DNA from: Frateuria_A sp035944355 | GTDB lineage: Bacteria; Pseudomonadota; Gammaproteobacteria; Xanthomonadales; Rhodanobacteraceae | Direction of reading: 5' to 3' | DNA length: 64,000 bases | Assembly: GCF_035944355.1 (NCBI RefSeq) | Contig: NZ_DASZBH010000010.1 | Span: forward strand, 124,001-188,000 | Shown here: positions 61,941-64,000 of the stretch, piece after piece | Numbering within the stretch: the first letter of the stretch is position 1 | Layout: each line of letters begins with the position of its first letter | The notes under the pieces: generated by a model | The model's database searches: none | Told to the model about the DNA's origin: nothing | Seen by the model: only the letters and a program-made list of their open reading frames with translations | Translations under genes and position numbers: made by a program

Positions 61941-62555
61941 TCAGTCCTGCGTGTCGCCGTGCAGCGCGGTGGCGCGCATCGAGGCGCGCGTGCAGAAGTC
62001 CGCGTACCAGGCGGCCAGCCGCGGCCGGCCCGGCTGGAACGCATAGAGCGCGCGGAATTCGATCCAGCTCAGCGTGGTGGCCAGCGCGATGGCCCCGATA
62101 TCCGCGGAAAGGCTCTCGGCGAGCTCGGCCTCCAGGTAGTCGCAGGCGGCGACGACCTTCTGCAGCTGGCCCTCGTGCATGGCTGGCCAACGCAGAGCTT
62201 CGGGGCGACGCTCGGCCTCCCAGCGCACCGCGATGCCAGCGTCGGCCATGCCTTGCGCCAGCGCCTGCAGTCGCAGCGCACGGTAGTGCTGGGCGGGGTC
62301 GCTCGGAATCAATATGTGCCGCCCGTCGAGCTCATCGAGGTACTCGCAGATGACGTTCGAGTCGAACAGCACCCGCCCGCCATCGATCAGCACGGGCACC
62401 TTGCCCAGCGGGTTGAGGGTGAACACCTCCGCGTTGCGGCGGGTGGGGCTGGTCTCGTGATGGACGACTTCGAGGCGGTCGGCGATGCCCAGCTCGTGGG
62501 CGGCGACCAGCACCTTGCGGGCGTAGGGTGAATGGGTCTGGTAAAGCAGCTTCAT
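61941..62555 (-). CDS. Glutathione S-transferase family protein
   Basis: 204 residues with an N-terminal thioredoxin-like domain ('LLYQTHSPYARKVLVAAHEL', the cis-proline in 'NPLGKVPVLIDGGRVLFDSN', 'VICEYLDEL') and a helical C-terminal domain ('LSWIEFRALYAFQPGRPRLAAWY'). SPYARK gives serine as the likely glutathione-activating residue. It resembles the YibF-like group. Substrate unknown. It lies 24 bases after the dehydratase gene and two bases before the next small gene. Confidence 0.92.
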   Translation of the reverse strand: MKLLYQTHSPYARKVLVAAHELGIADRLEVVHHETSPTRRNAEVFTLNPLGKVPVLIDGGRVLFDSNVICEYLDELDGRHILIPSDPAQHYRALRLQALAQGMADAGIAVRWEAERRPEALRWPAMHEGQLQKVVAACDYLEAELAESLSADIGAIALATTLSWIEFRALYAFQPGRPRLAAWYADFCTRASMRATALHGDTQD

Positions 62556-62579
62556 GGGGACTCCGTCGAGGGGATGGGC

Positions 62580-63533
62580 TCAGCCGGCGAGCAGGCGCGC
62601 GCGCATCGGGCCGGAAAGGTTGGCGCCGGTGAGCACGGTCGCAACGCGCCGGCCGGCGTGATGCAGGGGCTGCGCCAGCACGGCTGCGACGCCGACGGCG
62701 CCGGCCGGTTCCACCTCATGGCCCAGGTGCCGATGGATCAGCCGCATGGCGTCGAAGATCTGCGACTCGGAGACCGCGACGGTGGCGTCGCAGCAGCTGC
62801 GCAGGTAATTGAGCGTGGCGGCGATCGGCGCGCGCACGGCGATGCCGTCGGCGATCGTGTCGGCGCGCGCGGTGGCGACCACGCGCCCGGCATCGAGCGA
62901 GAGCTTCATCGCCGGCGCGCCAGCGGTGACCGCGGCGATGATCCGCACGGTCGGCGCGAGCCGGCGCAGCACGGTCGCGATGCCGGCCAGCAGCGCGCCG
63001 TTGCCGAGCGGCACCACCACGGTGTCGACGTCGGCATCGCGCAGCAGCTCCAGAGCCATGGTGCCGGCGCCTTCGGCAATCGCTGCCTCGGCACCGTCTT
63101 CCACATAGCGCAGGTCGTCTTCGGCCGCATGGACACGCGCCGCGTCCTTGGCGGCGTCGAAATCGTCGCCCTCCAGCATCACCCGCGCGCCGAAGCGGCG
63201 CATCGCTTCGACTTTCACCGGGTTGGCGTCGCATGCCGCGAACACCGTGCAGGCATGGCCGCGCCGTGCCGCCGCGCGGGCGAGGCCCTGGCCGAAGTTG
63301 CCGGCGGACGCACAACACACCGCCTCGGCAGCTACCAGTTCGGTGGCGCAGAAGAGCTCCGCGCCGCGACCCTTGAACGATCCGATCGCATTGGCGAACT
63401 CGATCTTCGCGAGCAACCGGCAACCCAGCATGCGGTCGAGCGCACCGTCGCGGACCAGCGGCGTATCGAGGAAGAGCGGATCGATGTACCGGGCTGCCTG
63501 CGCGATGCGATCGAAGCGAGGGATGGTCGCCAT
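62580..63533 (-). CDS. PLP-dependent threonine/serine dehydratase-like enzyme
   Basis: 317-residue fold-type II PLP enzyme. The Schiff-base lysine is K54 in GSFKGRGAE; 'CCASAGNFGQGLARAAARRG' binds the substrate; 'VVVPLGNGALLAGIATVL' replaces the usual SGGGLL phosphate loop; 'TVLTGANLSG' closes the site. It lacks the C-terminal regulatory domain of biosynthetic IlvA, so a catabolic or ammonia-lyase role is more likely. It is divergent from an Lrp/AsnC-type regulator gene, a probable controller. Confidence 0.9.
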   Translation of the reverse strand: MATIPRFDRIAQAARYIDPLFLDTPLVRDGALDRMLGCRLLAKIEFANAIGSFKGRGAELFCATELVAAEAVCCASAGNFGQGLARAAARRGHACTVFAACDANPVKVEAMRRFGARVMLEGDDFDAAKDAARVHAAEDDLRYVEDGAEAAIAEGAGTMALELLRDADVDTVVVPLGNGALLAGIATVLRRLAPTVRIIAAVTAGAPAMKLSLDAGRVVATARADTIADGIAVRAPIAATLNYLRSCCDATVAVSESQIFDAMRLIHRHLGHEVEPAGAVGVAAVLAQPLHHAGRRVATVLTGANLSGPMRARLLAG

Positions 63534-63647
63534 GGGCCGGTCTTGCAGTGGGGACGGCTGATCATGCTAGGGTCCGCCCGCGCCGCCTGGCCGCATTCAT
63601 TGCGGGCAAAACAGGATTTCTCCCCGACCTCCGAGGCATAGCCGCCG

Positions 63648-64000
63648 ATGGCCATCGATCTGGACAAATTCGACCGCGGCATCCTCGCGATCATGCAGGC
63701 CGACGCGCGTCGATCGGCCGAGTCGATCGGCGCACAGGTCGGCCTGTCGGCCTCGGCCGTGCAGCGGCGGCTGGCCCGGTTGCGCGACGCTGGGGTGATC
63801 CGGGCCGAGGTCGCGCTGGTCGATCCGGCGTGTGCTGGACGGCCGCTGACCGTGATCGCCGATGTCGAGGTCGAGCGGGAGCGCCCCGAGCTGCAGCTTC
63901 GCCTCAAGCAGTGGATCGCTGCGGAGCCGGCGATCCAGGAGGCGTGGTACGTCACCGGCGAGGGTGACTACGTGCTGATCGTCGCCGTGCGCGACGTGCA
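63648..64000 (+). CDS. Lrp/AsnC family transcriptional regulator (3' end outside window)
   Basis: The 117 visible residues hold the N-terminal helix-turn-helix ('DKFDRGILAIMQADARRSAE', 'SIGAQVGLSASAVQRRLARL', 'AGVIRAEVALVDP') and the start of the ligand-binding RAM domain ('EAWYVTGEGDYVLIVAVRD'). About 30-40 residues are missing. Divergent placement 114 bases from the dehydratase gene suggests that it senses an amino acid and controls that operon. Confidence 0.92.
   Translation, partial: MAIDLDKFDRGILAIMQADARRSAESIGAQVGLSASAVQRRLARLRDAGVIRAEVALVDPACAGRPLTVIADVEVERERPELQLRLKQWIAAEPAIQEAWYVTGEGDYVLIVAVRDV

Noticed and set aside
61693..62046. 117-residue plus-strand frame over the GST 3' end
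   Set aside because: It overlaps the GST and the coupled small gene in antisense and has shadow-like composition.

Overview
The window is a contiguous piece of a high-GC gammaproteobacterial chromosome, most likely from the Xanthomonadales (Lysobacterales), family Rhodanobacteraceae or a near relative. The signs are petABC followed by sspA-sspB, a Trm112-like protein beside purEK, the murU-amgK cell-wall recycling pair, the queA-tgt-yajC-secD-secF block, short GC-rich CCCTC/GAGGG intergenic hairpins, and strong G/C bias at third codon positions. This is inference from gene content; the genus cannot be fixed without a database search. I see no prophage, insertion sequence, CRISPR array or rRNA.

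Layout. 1-3.8 kb: cytochrome bc1 complex (petA truncated by the window edge, petB, petC), then sspA-sspB. 3.9-8.1 kb, minus strand: a DUF3301 membrane protein, nadC, a large DUF1631 protein and a Trm112-like protein. 8.1-16.3 kb: purE-purK, sodB, grxD with an SDR gene, a MarC protein, an OlsF-like double acyltransferase, a decayed gene fragment, ppnN and tRNA-Asn. 16.5-22.4 kb: a TonB-dependent receptor, an OmpR-type regulator, its histidine kinase and a YncE-like beta-propeller, which together look like a sensing and uptake cassette. 22.5-26 kb: a lone FimT/GspH-like minor pilin, uvrB and tRNA-Val.

26-43.6 kb is the accessory-looking part, with mostly single genes pointing in alternating directions: ATP-grasp enzyme, NAPE-PLD-like hydrolase, GNAT, DUF1501 protein with a divergent AraC regulator, VOC protein, NAD(P)-binding protein, hybrid histidine kinase, NylB-like serine hydrolase, alpha/beta esterase, M61 peptidase, GT39-like membrane glycosyltransferase, YajD, HemJ/CopD-like protein and UDP-glucuronate epimerase. 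43.7-46.4 kb: thrS, with a terminator hairpin in its leader, and infC, which starts at AUC. 46.4-54.6 kb: a methylcrotonyl-CoA carboxylase alpha-type subunit, then queA, tgt, yajC, secD and secF. 54.8-64 kb: motA-motB, a PAS/HWE-type histidine kinase, murU-amgK, a DUF763 protein, a minus-strand set of a threonine dehydratase-like enzyme, a GST and a small unknown protein, and a divergent Lrp/AsnC regulator cut by the window end.

Most of the window is housekeeping: respiration, NAD and purine synthesis, oxidative-stress defence, DNA repair, translation, queuosine modification, Sec export, motility and peptidoglycan recycling. The observations most worth following are a 30-bp in-frame repeat array inserted just before the catalytic motif of amgK, the possible attenuator leader of thrS, the AUC start of infC and the absence of rpmI-rplT after it, the TonB/two-component/beta-propeller cassette, the OlsF-like fusion with a frameshifted remnant behind it, and an 83-residue unknown protein coupled to a GST. 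I did not find anything I would call a clearly new defence or biosynthetic system.
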